From NCBI GenBank assembly GCA_002350845.1, contig DEFL01000051.1:1-47369 (forward strand): a stretch of DNA of 47,369 bases. Direction: 5' to 3'. This stretch comes from Christensenella sp. UBA2853. GTDB taxonomy: Bacteria > Bacillota > Clostridia > Christensenellales > Aristaeellaceae. A program made the translations under genes and the position numbers. This document shows positions 7,213-16,124 of the stretch, in pieces (position 1 is the first letter of the stretch; each line of letters starts with the position of its first letter). The notes under the pieces were generated by a model, which ran no database searches, was not told where the DNA came from, and worked only from the letters and a program-made list of their open reading frames with translations.

Positions 7213-10200
7213 TTACTCGATGTTTTTCAGTTTCTCATAGCGTTCCTGTGCCAGCTTTGCACCCTCGGCAAACAGTTCATCCGCATTCTCAGGGAATGTT
7301 CTTCTGAGGGAGGCATAGCGCACTTCGCCGTCCAGGAATTCCTCATACGGCATGGACGGTGCCTTGGAATCCAGCGTGAATTTCTTTTCCGCATTCGGAT
7401 TGTAGCGGTACAGATGCCAATAGCCGGCTTCCACGGCCCGCTTCATCTCATCCTGGACCTTCGCCATGCCGCACTTGAGGCCATGCGACTGGCACGGTGC
7501 ATAGGCGATCACGACGCTCGGACCGGGGAACGCTTCCGCTTCGCGCAACGCTTTGACCAGCTGGTTGTTGTCCGCGCCCATGGCGACCTGCGCCACATAG
7601 ACATTGCCGTAGGTCATGAGCATGCCGCCCAGATCCTTCTTCGGCCGCTTCTTGCCGGAGGCCGCGAACTGTGCCACAGCGCCGACAGGCGTCGCCTTTG
7701 AGGACTGTCCGCCCGTGTTGGAATAAATCTCCGTGTCCACGACCAGCACATTGACGTTTTCCCCGCTGGCAATCACATGATCCAGACCGCCGAAGCCGAT
7801 ATCATAGGCCCAGCCGTCACCGCCGAACATCCAGAACGTCTTCTTGGCCAGCTGATCCTTATACCGGAGGATCTTTTCGGCCTCGGGACTTCCATCCTGT
7901 TCGAGCGCAGCTTCCAGCGCGCGGCTGGCATTGGCGCTGCGGTCAATATCGTCATACGTATCCAGCCATGCGTCAATCGCAGCCCTGACCGCATCATCCG
8001 TGCAGGCCGCCCGGTAGTCCGTCAGGCGTGCTTTCTGTGCTTCGCGCTGCTGGCGAACGGAGAGCACCATGCCCAGGCTGAACTCGGCGTTGTTTTCAAA
8101 GAGCGAATTGGACCAGGCCGGACCGTGGCCGCAGCGGTTGACCGTATACGGAATGCCGGGCATGGCCGAGCCCCAGGCCTGAGAGCAGCCGGTGGCATTT
8201 GCCCAGTACACCCGGTCTCCGTAGAGCTGAGTGAGCAGTTTGGCGTACGGGGTTTCACCGCAGCCTGCGCAGGCCGCAGAGAATTCAAGCAGCGGCTGAC
8301 GGAACTGGCTGCCCTTGACCGTATAGGGATCAAAGAGATCGCCCTTGTCAGAAAGTTTCAGCGCGTATTCCCAGACGCTGGAAGTATCCGGCACATCCTG
8401 AACCGGCACCATCTTCAGCGCCTTTTCCTTCGCCGGGCACACATTCTCACAGCTTCCGCAGCCCGTGCAGTCCAGCGTCGAAACCTGCATGGTGAAATAC
8501 ATGCCGGATGCCTGTTTGCCATTGGCCTTCACGGCCTTCATGCCTTCCGGCGCGAGGTTCTTCTCTTCTTCCGTCATCAGGTACGGGCGGATGACCGCAT
8601 GCGGACAGACATAGCTGCACTTATTGCACTGCAGGCACTTTTCCGCATCCCAGACTGGGACACGGATCGCGATGCCGCGCTTTTCATAGGCCGTCAGGCC
8701 CATTTCCATGACACCGTCTTCATACCCGCTGAAGGCGCTGACCGGGAGGTCATCACCCTTCTGGGCATTGATGGGATCCAGAAGACGGGTTACAACATCG
8801 GGCACATTACGCACAGGCTTCGGTGCATCCTCTGCATCCTTCCAGTCCTCCGGAACCGGAATCTCGCACAGGCCTTCCGATCCGGCGTCGATGGCCGCCA
8901 GGTTCCGGCTGACCACCTCTTCACCCTTGGCAAAATAGGTCTTGGTCGCCGCAGCCTTCATATAGCCCACAGCTTCCTCTACGGGAATGATCGGGACCAG
9001 ATGGAAGAATGCCGACTGAAGCACCATGTTGAAATGGCTGCCCAGTCCGAGTTCTCCGGCGATCTTTGCCGCGTCAATGATGTACAGGTGAATGCCCCTG
9101 CGTGCGATTTCGCGCTTGACCGCGGCCGGCAGATGGTTTCCCACCTCATCCGGGCTCCAGCTGCAGTTGAGCAGCAGCGTGCCGCCGGACTTCACTTCAC
9201 TGGCAATATCGTACTTGTCAATATAGGTCTGGTTGTGCACCGCGACAAAGTCCGCGAGCTTGACATAATAGGAGGAGCGGATCGGCTGATCGCCGAAGCG
9301 CAGATGGCTCTTGGTGACACCGTAGGATTTCTTGGCGTCATACTCAAAGTAGGCCTGCGCAAACATCGGGGTATGACTGTTGATGATTTCCACGGTATTT
9401 TTGTTGGCACCGACCGTACCGTCCGATCCCAGGCCCCAGAACTTGCAGCTCACCACACGGCCGCGCGCTGTATCCAGACGCTCGGCATCCGGCAGGGAAA
9501 GATGCGTGACATCATCCACAATACCGATGGTAAAGCTGTTGACCGGCTCTGCCTTTTTCAGGTTCTCAAAGGCTGCCGCGATCTGCTCGGGCGTTGTATC
9601 CTTGGAGGACAGACCGTAGCGGCCGCCGACCACAACGACATTCCTGCGGTCCTTGAGCGCGGTGCAGACATCCTGGTAGAGCGGTTCCCCGGCGCTGCCC
9701 ATTTCCTTGGTGCGGTCCAGCACGCCGACGGCGCGGACCGTCTCGGGAAGCGCAGCGATAAAGCGCTTGATGTCGAAGGGCCGGAAGAGATGCACCTGAA
9801 CAAAGCCCACCTTCTCCCCGCGGGCATTCAGGGCGTCGACGGTCTCCTCAATGCAGCCGCTGACTGAACCCATGGCGACCAGGACGCGCTCGGCATCCGG
9901 TGCGCCGTAGTAATTGAAGACATGGTAATCGCAGCCCGTCACAGCGTTGATCTTTGCCATATAGTCTTCCACGATATCCGGAAGCACGCTGTAGGCTGTA
10001 TTGTTGGCCTCGCGCACCTGGAAGTAGATGTCCGGGTTCTGAACCGTGGAGCGGATCAGCGGATGTTCCGGGTTCAGCGCATGCGCACGGAACGCATCCA
10101 GCGCATCATAGTCGAGCATGCCGCGCAGGTCTTCATAATCCATCTGACGGACCTTGTTGATCTCGTGGGAGGTCCGGAATCCGTCAAAGAAGTGCATGAA

Positions 10201-10716
10201 CGGAACTCTTCCGCGGATGGCAGAGAGGTGCGCGACCGCGGCCAGGTCCATGACTTCCTGCACACTGCCCGTGCACAGCATGGCAAACCCGGTCTGGCGG
10301 CAGTTCATGACGTCGGAATGGTCGCCGAAAATCGACAGGGCATGCGTGCCGACCGTACGGGCCGCCACATGCAGAACGCCCGGGTGACGCTGTCCGGCAA
10401 TGCGGTGCATGACCGGGATCATCAGCATCAGGCCCTGGGATGAGGTGAAGGATGTGCCGAGCGCACCGGTTTCCAGCGCGCCGTGCACGGCCGCGATGGC
10501 ACCGGCCTCACTCTGCATTTCCACCAGCTGCACGGTCTGTCCGAACAGGTTTTTCTTTCCCTTCGCCGACCAGACATCCGTCTTTCCCGCCATGGGCGAG
10601 GAGGGTGTGATGGGATAGATTGCGGCGATCTCGGAGAACGCATACGCGATATATGCCGCTGCTTCGTTTCCGTCAACGGTTACATAGACCGGCTTTTTCT
10701 CATTCATGGGAGTCAT
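7213..10716 (-). CDS. nifJ: Pyruvate:ferredoxin (flavodoxin) oxidoreductase
   Basis: This enzyme converts pyruvate and CoA to acetyl-CoA, CO2 and reduced ferredoxin or flavodoxin, and is the central oxidative step of many anaerobes. The 1167-residue single chain has all the domains of the homodimeric type. The N-terminal domain has IYPITPSSPM. Two 4Fe-4S motifs appear near residues 690 and 745 (CLQCNKCSYVCPHAV and CTGCGSCENVCPAKE). A proximal cluster/TPP region holds ACAGCGETPYAKLL, and the TPP motif is GDGWAYDIGFGGLDHV. The ORF opens at 10716, and an in-frame ATG at 10707 is also possible. Its start overlaps the end of the amidohydrolase gene, which ties it to the upstream T-box operon. Other 2-oxo acids could be substrates. 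Confidence 0.95.
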   Translation of the reverse strand: MTPMNEKKPVYVTVDGNEAAAYIAYAFSEIAAIYPITPSSPMAGKTDVWSAKGKKNLFGQTVQLVEMQSEAGAIAAVHGALETGALGTSFTSSQGLMLMIPVMHRIAGQRHPGVLHVAARTVGTHALSIFGDHSDVMNCRQTGFAMLCTGSVQEVMDLAAVAHLSAIRGRVPFMHFFDGFRTSHEINKVRQMDYEDLRGMLDYDALDAFRAHALNPEHPLIRSTVQNPDIYFQVREANNTAYSVLPDIVEDYMAKINAVTGCDYHVFNYYGAPDAERVLVAMGSVSGCIEETVDALNARGEKVGFVQVHLFRPFDIKRFIAALPETVRAVGVLDRTKEMGSAGEPLYQDVCTALKDRRNVVVVGGRYGLSSKDTTPEQIAAAFENLKKAEPVNSFTIGIVDDVTHLSLPDAERLDTARGRVVSCKFWGLGSDGTVGANKNTVEIINSHTPMFAQAYFEYDAKKSYGVTKSHLRFGDQPIRSSYYVKLADFVAVHNQTYIDKYDIASEVKSGGTLLLNCSWSPDEVGNHLPAAVKREIARRGIHLYIIDAAKIAGELGLGSHFNMVLQSAFFHLVPIIPVEEAVGYMKAAATKTYFAKGEEVVSRNLAAIDAGSEGLCEIPVPEDWKDAEDAPKPVRNVPDVVTRLLDPINAQKGDDLPVSAFSGYEDGVMEMGLTAYEKRGIAIRVPVWDAEKCLQCNKCSYVCPHAVIRPYLMTEEEKNLAPEGMKAVKANGKQASGMYFTMQVSTLDCTGCGSCENVCPAKEKALKMVPVQDVPDTSSVWEYALKLSDKGDLFDPYTVKGSQFRQPLLEFSAACAGCGETPYAKLLTQLYGDRVYWANATGCSQAWGSAMPGIPYTVNRCGHGPAWSNSLFENNAEFSLGMVLSVRQQREAQKARLTDYRAACTDDAVRAAIDAWLDTYDDIDRSANASRALEAALEQDGSPEAEKILRYKDQLAKKTFWMFGGDGWAYDIGFGGLDHVIASGENVNVLVVDTEIYSNTGGQSSKATPVGAVAQFAASGKKRPKKDLGGMLMTYGNVYVAQVAMGADNNQLVKALREAEAFPGPSVVIAYAPCQSHGLKCGMAKVQDEMKRAVEAGYWHLYRYNPNAEKKFTLDSKAPSMPYEEFLDGEVRYASLRRTFPENADELFAEGAKLAQERYEKLKNIE

Positions 10717-11530
10717 CTTCTCCTTCCAGGTTCAGTCCAAAGAGTTCTGCTGCATTCTTCCAGAAGATCCGTTCATATTCGTCCTCAGTCAGTCCCATGG
10801 CAAGCAGCGCGTCGATCTCCGGCTTCATCGGCCAGAGCGGGTAGTCGGTTCCATACATGACGCGCTCCGGTCCATAGGCCCGGATGATCTCCTTCGCCCG
10901 CTGCTGCTCGAGCCAGTAGAACGAGGAGGACGTATCCACCATCAGATTGGGGTAATCCGGCAGCACGCGCACAGCGTCCTCCCAGACGCTCCAGCCCCCG
11001 AAGTGGGCCCCGATCATTTTCAGGCGTGGGAACGCTTTGAGGATCTTTACAATCCTTCCCGGGTTCGAGTAATCATAGCGGTAATCCCCGGTATGCACGC
11101 AGACCGGGCAGCCCGCTTCTTCGCACATCGCATAGATGGGCATGACGCGCGGATCATCCGCACAGAACTGCTGGATATCCGGGTGCAGTTTCACGCCGTG
11201 CAGTCCCATGTCCATGAGCTCCCGGAAATCGTGCTCCTGGTCGGTGCTGTCGGGATGCATCGTGCCCATGCCGATGAAGGCGCCCTCGGCGTCCTTCACG
11301 CTTCTGGCAATAAACTGATTGATGGACCGGACCTGCTCCGGGCGTGTGGCAACCGAGTGCACAACAAAGTGCGTCACACCGCTTTCCCGGCCGATGCGCA
11401 GCAGCGTCTCCACTTTCCCGTCGTAGTGATCCGAGGGCAGGCCGTCATAGAAGCGGTCCACCGCGTCCACGGCCCGCCTGGATATGCCGTCGGGATAGAT
11501 ATGACAGTGTGCGTCAATGATTCTCCTCAT
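10700..11530 (-). CDS. Metal-dependent amidohydrolase (amidohydrolase 2 family)
   Basis: The 276-residue TIM-barrel hydrolase keeps its metal ligands: DAHCHIYP (HxH at about residues 8-10), KLHPD (about 134-138), VHTGDY (about 160), MIGAHFGG (about 190) and YGTDYPLWP (about 245). The family includes decarboxylases such as ACMSD and o-pyrocatechuate decarboxylase, as well as lactonases and hydrolases. The substrate is not evident. An AAAGGAG site lies 7 nt upstream of the ATG. It sits 27 nt after the acyl-CoA-synthetase fusion and overlaps nifJ, indicating translational coupling. Confidence 0.85.
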   Translation of the reverse strand: MRRIIDAHCHIYPDGISRRAVDAVDRFYDGLPSDHYDGKVETLLRIGRESGVTHFVVHSVATRPEQVRSINQFIARSVKDAEGAFIGMGTMHPDSTDQEHDFRELMDMGLHGVKLHPDIQQFCADDPRVMPIYAMCEEAGCPVCVHTGDYRYDYSNPGRIVKILKAFPRLKMIGAHFGGWSVWEDAVRVLPDYPNLMVDTSSSFYWLEQQRAKEIIRAYGPERVMYGTDYPLWPMKPEIDALLAMGLTEDEYERIFWKNAAELFGLNLEGEDDSHE

Positions 11531-11557
11531 GCAGCTGCTCCTTTAAAATCCGTGGCA

Positions 11558-14053
11558 TCAGGCAGTTTCGATGCTGGCATCCTTCTGCAGGCCGAGCTTT
11601 TCAATCGCCTGTTCCCGCATCTTGTACTTCTGGATTTTTCCGGCATCGTTCATCGGGAAACCATCGACAAACTCGATATATTTCGGCACCTTGTGCTTGG
11701 CCATATGGGTGAGCACATATTCCTTCATTTCCTCGACAGTCATGCTTTCGCCTTCCTTGAGGATAATGCAGGCCATTATCTCCTCGCCCATCGCCTTGTC
11801 CGGCACACCGATCACCTGAACGTCGCTGACCTTGGGATGCGTGTAAATGAATTCTTCGATTTCCTTGGGATAAATGTTTTCACCGCCGCGGATGATCATG
11901 TCCTTGAGACGGCCGGTGATGCGGTAATTGCCTTCCTTCGTGCGGCAGGCCAGGTCGCCTGTGTGCAGCCATCCATCCTTGTCGATGGCGGAAGCAGTGG
12001 CCTTGGGCATCTTGTAATATCCCTTCATGATATTATAGCCTCTGGCCACAAACTCACCAATCACTTCGTCCGGGCAGTCTTCCCCGGTTTCGGGATCGAC
12101 AATCTTACACTCCACTTCCGGGAACGCGCTGCCCACGGTGGTCACGCGGACCTCCAGCGGGTCTGTCGTGCGGCTCATCGTGCAGCCGGGGGATGCCTCG
12201 GTCTGACCGTACACAATGACAATCTCCGGCATATGCATCTTTTCCACCACGTCGCGCATCACAGCAATCGGGCAGGGGCTGCCGGCCATGATGCCGGTGC
12301 GCATATGCGAGAAATCGGTTTTCGGGAAATCCGGATGCGAGAGCATGGCAATAAACATGGTGGGCACGCCGTGGAAGGCCGTGATATGTTCATTGTTGAT
12401 GCACGCAAGGGATGACTTGGGCGAGAAGTACGGAATGGGCAGGATGGTTCCGCCGTGGGTCATGGTGGCGGTCATCGCCAGGACCATGCCGAAGCAGTGG
12501 AACATGGGGACCTGGATCATCATGCGGTCCGCGGTGGACAGATCCATGCCGTCGCCGATGGCCTTGCCGTCATTGACGACATTGTAGTGGGTCAGCATGA
12601 CGCCCTTGGGGAATCCGGTCGTGCCCGAGGTGTACTGCATATTGCAGACATCATTGATATCCACGGCCGATGCCATGCGGCGCACTTCCGCCATGGGGGT
12701 CTTGGAGGCGTACTCCAGGGACTCTTCCCAGGTCAGGGCACCCGGCTGACGGAAGCCGACCGTGATGACGTTGCGCAGGAACGGCAGGCGGCGGGCATGC
12801 AGCGGGGCGCCGGGCTTGTTGTCCTTGAGTTCAGGGCACAGTTCATTGATGATTTCCCGGTAATTGGAATCCCTGTAGCCCTCGATCATGACCAGGGTAT
12901 GCGTGTCGGACTGCCGGAGCAGGTATTCCGCCTCATGAATCTTGTAGGCTGTGTTCATGGTCACAAGAATGGCGCCGATCTTGGTGGCTGCCCAGAAGGT
13001 CAGGAACCACTGGGGCACATTGGTGGCCCAGATCGTCACCTTGGTGCCGGCCCGCACGCCCAGGGAAACCAGGGTGCGCGCAAACTCATCCACATCCTCG
13101 CGGAACTGCCGGTAGGTTCTGGTATAGTCCAGCGTGGTGAACTTGATGGCCAGCTGGTCCGGGAATTCCTCCACCATGGTGTCAAGCACCTGCGGGAATG
13201 TCTTGTCAATCAGCAGGCCTTTCTTCCATACGTAGTTGCCGGTATGCGTGTTGTTCCACCACAGATGTCTGCGGCTGAGGCGGGTGCTTTCAAAGCGGCT
13301 CAGGCAGCTGACGAAGTGCGTCAGGATGATCTCAATATCCTCAAGGCCTTCCATCCAGTCCGGATTCCACTGCAGGGAGATAAACCCGTCATAGTTGACG
13401 GAGCGGAGCGCGTCCATGAGATCGCGAAGAGGAAGCTCGCCTTCGCCGAGCAGTTCCGGCATCACCACGCCGTCTTCCACGCGGTAGTCATGGATGTGCA
13501 CATGGCAGGTGTAGGCGCCAAGGTTGGTGATGGTCTGCTCAGCGCTCTCCCCTTTCAGGCAGGTTTCCGGCATATTCCAGCACGCGCACAGCCTGTCGTC
13601 GGCAAAGCGGTTGAGCAGGTCCCTGAGGCGGGCGGTATCCGCATACGCGCCGACGGTATCGACGAGCAGGCGGACAGGCTGGTCCCCGATCATATCCAGC
13701 AGCTCCGCGACTGCCTTTTCGCACACGTCCATATCGCCTTCCCCGGTATGAATCACAATGTTTTCCGCACCGAGGTTCATCGCAACTTCCACGGTTTCAG
13801 CCAGTTCTCCGGCAAAATCCGGGCTTGTGAAGTCGCCCACTGTCCCCACACAGGGAACGGACAGTTCCTGCCGCACCAGTTCCCGGCGGGTCACAGCCGA
13901 GAGTTCAGGATTGGTCGGGCTGGACTTGCCCTGGAGCATCGGGGCATCCAGGTTATACAGTTCAATCCCCTTCAGGTGTGCGTCCGCGGCGGATGCGCAG
14001 CATTCGCTCCATGTCAGGGAATCCCAGTTCTGAATTGAAAATGACAGTTTCAC
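11558..14053 (-). CDS. TIM-barrel epimerase-like domain fused to AMP-dependent acyl-CoA synthetase
   Basis: Residues about 1-250 resemble sugar-phosphate isomerase/epimerase (IolE/Hyi-like) barrels: GIELYNLDAP, IVIHTGEGD, HVHIHDY (184-190), GFISLQW. The usual metal ligands look altered (Asp132, Asn160 and Gln228 where Glu, Asp and Glu are common). Residues about 285-831 form a complete acyl-adenylate-forming enzyme: P-loop YTSGTTGFPKGV (474-485), YGQTEASPG, WLHTGDLA, GRLKDMIIRGGENIYP and the C-terminal catalytic Lys in NDAGKIQKYK. It should activate a carboxylic acid with ATP and transfer it to CoA. Translation starts at GTG with AGGAGG 8 nt upstream. The gene lies 45 nt after the LeuA-like gene. 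The acid is unknown. Confidence 0.88.
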   Translation of the reverse strand: MKLSFSIQNWDSLTWSECCASAADAHLKGIELYNLDAPMLQGKSSPTNPELSAVTRRELVRQELSVPCVGTVGDFTSPDFAGELAETVEVAMNLGAENIVIHTGEGDMDVCEKAVAELLDMIGDQPVRLLVDTVGAYADTARLRDLLNRFADDRLCACWNMPETCLKGESAEQTITNLGAYTCHVHIHDYRVEDGVVMPELLGEGELPLRDLMDALRSVNYDGFISLQWNPDWMEGLEDIEIILTHFVSCLSRFESTRLSRRHLWWNNTHTGNYVWKKGLLIDKTFPQVLDTMVEEFPDQLAIKFTTLDYTRTYRQFREDVDEFARTLVSLGVRAGTKVTIWATNVPQWFLTFWAATKIGAILVTMNTAYKIHEAEYLLRQSDTHTLVMIEGYRDSNYREIINELCPELKDNKPGAPLHARRLPFLRNVITVGFRQPGALTWEESLEYASKTPMAEVRRMASAVDINDVCNMQYTSGTTGFPKGVMLTHYNVVNDGKAIGDGMDLSTADRMMIQVPMFHCFGMVLAMTATMTHGGTILPIPYFSPKSSLACINNEHITAFHGVPTMFIAMLSHPDFPKTDFSHMRTGIMAGSPCPIAVMRDVVEKMHMPEIVIVYGQTEASPGCTMSRTTDPLEVRVTTVGSAFPEVECKIVDPETGEDCPDEVIGEFVARGYNIMKGYYKMPKATASAIDKDGWLHTGDLACRTKEGNYRITGRLKDMIIRGGENIYPKEIEEFIYTHPKVSDVQVIGVPDKAMGEEIMACIILKEGESMTVEEMKEYVLTHMAKHKVPKYIEFVDGFPMNDAGKIQKYKMREQAIEKLGLQKDASIETA

Positions 14054-14098
14054 CTTGCATTCCTCCTACTTGAGTCGCATTCGTTCGCAGCAGGAGGC

Positions 14099-15505
14099 TT
14101 ACGCTTCCTCATACACGATCTTGTTGAGTGCACTGATATAGGCGCGGATGGAAGCACCGATAATGTCGGTGGAAATACCATTGCCGGAATACAGTTTGCC
14201 GCCGGCACGCAGTTTCACCAGCGCGCTGCCCATGGCCTCACGGCCTTCGGTCACGGTCTGGATCTGGAAATCATCCAGTTCATAGTGATGTCCGATGATC
14301 TGTTCAATCGCCAGGAAGGCTGCGTCCACGGGGCCGTCACCGACCGCCACGCTCTTGAGCTTCTGGCCGTCCTTTTCCAGGGTAATATTGGCCGTTGCGC
14401 TGATGACGTTGCCGCTGTTGATGACATAGCTTTCAATCTTATAGGCAGAAGGCACCTGCATGGCCGTGGAAGCCACAATCGCGTCGAGCTCGCGTGTGCC
14501 GACAAAGTGCTTCTTTGCAGCCACGCGCTTGAATTCATCATAGACCTTGGCGTTGTCCTCATCGGACAGGTCGTAGCCGAGCTGATGCACCACCTTGATC
14601 ACTTCGCCGATCTCATCATTGACGTCAAGGCAGACATTGGCCATTTCCGTATGCACGCCGTTGTCAAACGGACTCTGCTCATTCTTCTGCGCTTCGAGGA
14701 TCCGGCGGAGCGCTGTCACGGTGCGGGTCAGTTCGGTTGTGCGCAGGTGTGTGCAGATGTCCAGAGCGGTTCCCTTGATCTCCACAAAGCGGGACAGCTG
14801 TTCGAGTGTCGGGAAGCCGGCAGGCGTCGCAGTGCACTTGACACCATCGGCCCCCTGCACCACAGCAGCGGCTGCGCAGGCTGTCGCCATATTCATGGCA
14901 TCGGACGGCTGGACATAGAATTCAACGCCTTCCTGGTCCACCGCGCTGCGGATCTCGGCAAAGAATGCGCCAAACTCATCGGGCATCATGACGCCGGCAC
15001 TATCGCACAGTGTGATATATCTTGCGCCGGCCTCCACCGCTGCCTTCACGGCAGAAATCAGGAATTCCTTTTCCGCCCTTGTCGCGTCGAGTGCTGTGAA
15101 TTCCACGTTCTCACAGTAGAAGCGGCACTTTTTCACCTGCTCGGCAATGGCCGTGAGCATGGCCGGTGCCTTCATGTGGCAGGCGTACTCCATCTGAACC
15201 GGAGATACCGGCGCCTGCACGTTCATCTGGGGCTGTCTAGCGCTGCGGATGCTCTCCCAGGTCTCGCTGACCATGTCGCCCACAATCCCCACCGTCGCGG
15301 ACAGTATCCCTGTCACAAGGGATGCAATGGTTTTATTGGAAAGCTGGTCCGGCTTTCCTCCGGTGATCATGGGCAGCTCAATGACATCCACCTTCAGTCG
15401 ATCCAGACTGCGCGCCATTTCCAGCTTTTCCTTGAAAGTCAGCGCGGACTCGCGCACACCGGCAGTCTCTCTGAGGGTCATGTCAATGATTTTCATGGTT
15501 TTCAT
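14099..15505 (-). CDS. LeuA-like protein with degenerate catalytic site and intact LeuA regulatory domain
   Basis: It aligns end to end with 2-isopropylmalate synthase, but catalytic features are lost (numbering from the upstream Met at 15517). The metal-binding RDGEQ becomes RETAG (16-20). The HxHDD metal site becomes VQPSD (202-206). The NGIGERAGN loop is replaced by CTATPAGFP. The C-terminal LeuA allosteric/dimerisation domain is well kept (GDGPVDAAFLAI and GNGISTDIIGAS). It is therefore probably not a functional LeuA; regulatory, structural or altered chemistry is possible. I chose the ATG at 15505 because AAAGG is well spaced from it; 15517 and 15496 are alternatives. It is first in the T-box operon. 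Confidence 0.85.
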   Translation of the reverse strand: MKTMKIIDMTLRETAGVRESALTFKEKLEMARSLDRLKVDVIELPMITGGKPDQLSNKTIASLVTGILSATVGIVGDMVSETWESIRSARQPQMNVQAPVSPVQMEYACHMKAPAMLTAIAEQVKKCRFYCENVEFTALDATRAEKEFLISAVKAAVEAGARYITLCDSAGVMMPDEFGAFFAEIRSAVDQEGVEFYVQPSDAMNMATACAAAAVVQGADGVKCTATPAGFPTLEQLSRFVEIKGTALDICTHLRTTELTRTVTALRRILEAQKNEQSPFDNGVHTEMANVCLDVNDEIGEVIKVVHQLGYDLSDEDNAKVYDEFKRVAAKKHFVGTRELDAIVASTAMQVPSAYKIESYVINSGNVISATANITLEKDGQKLKSVAVGDGPVDAAFLAIEQIIGHHYELDDFQIQTVTEGREAMGSALVKLRAGGKLYSGNGISTDIIGASIRAYISALNKIVYEEA

Positions 15506-15622
15506 AGGGAGATACATCCTTTCATCTGTCGTTCATTGCTGTCTATGCGTTCATTGCATCGGGTTGCATTCTGATCTTCTTTCCAGGCTCCGCCGCTGCA
15601 TGCGATGGATGACCAAATCGCC

Positions 15623-15650
15623 AAAAAAAACAGAAGCACGAAGCTTCTGG
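15623..15650 (-). terminator. Regulated terminator of the T-box leader
   Basis: On the minus strand CAGAAGC and GCTTCTG form a stem with a short loop, followed by eight T residues (15630 down to 15623). It competes with the antiterminator that contains the T-box sequence just upstream. Confidence 0.85.
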
Positions 15651-15870
15651 GACGATTTCTGATCGCGGTACCACCCGGATTGCCGCACTGCGGCCACTCT
15701 TCAGCGCTCCAACAAGCGCCTTGCCTTGATAACGGGGCATCCGTTTCTCCTTACTAGTGCATCACGTTCAGGAAATCACTCAGGCACGAGACTGTTTTTC
15801 TGCTCCTCTGCCGGCTCTCACCAGCCGCCGGCTCTCTGCATTCGGCTCAGAAAACATAATGCCTTCATCG
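15623..15870 (-). ncRNA. T-box leader, probably leucine-specific
   Basis: Read on the minus strand, the leader has the Stem I distal signature AGAGAGCC...GGTGAGAGCC (about 15803-15838) and the T-box GGGTGGTACCGCG (about 15664-15676), followed by a terminator. In Stem I, the triplet CTC at 15788-15790 is followed by GTGC and CTGAG, which matches the spacing of specifier codons in known T-boxes, so leucine is the likely amino acid. The UGGU of the antiterminator would pair with a discriminator A, as found in tRNA-Leu. Uncharged tRNA would allow transcription of the LeuA-like operon. The specifier assignment is by eye. Confidence 0.82.
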
Positions 15871-15891
15871 CTTTCGTATGAAATTAATGGG

Positions 15892-15920
15892 AGAATAAAC
15901 GAATCCGCCTTTCCTGTCAA
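15892..15920 (-). promoter_or_regulatory. Promoter of the T-box operon
   Basis: TTGACA (15920-15915) and TATTCT (15897-15892) are separated by 17 bp on the minus strand. Transcription would start near 15885, directly ahead of the T-box fold. The remainder of the 15.92-16.10 kb interval shows no further feature beyond the GH94 ribosome binding site. Confidence 0.8.
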
Positions 15921-16124
15921 GTGGTCTCATCCGGCACAGGCAGCCCGGAATCCCTGATTTTCCAACACTTTCAGCCGGTTTTGGCCTCGCCCGCGGGTTT
16001 TGCATTTTTGATGTTTCTCCTGTCCCGGTCCTTTTGAAAACATTTTTCTGCCCCAGACAGGACATACGCTCTCTTCAAAGAATATTACAGATACTAACTT
16101 ATGCCTATATATATGGAGGTTTCT

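Noticed and set aside
7777..9867. 696-codon open frame on the plus strand
   Set aside because: It lies opposite nifJ and has no recognisable motif or ribosome binding site.
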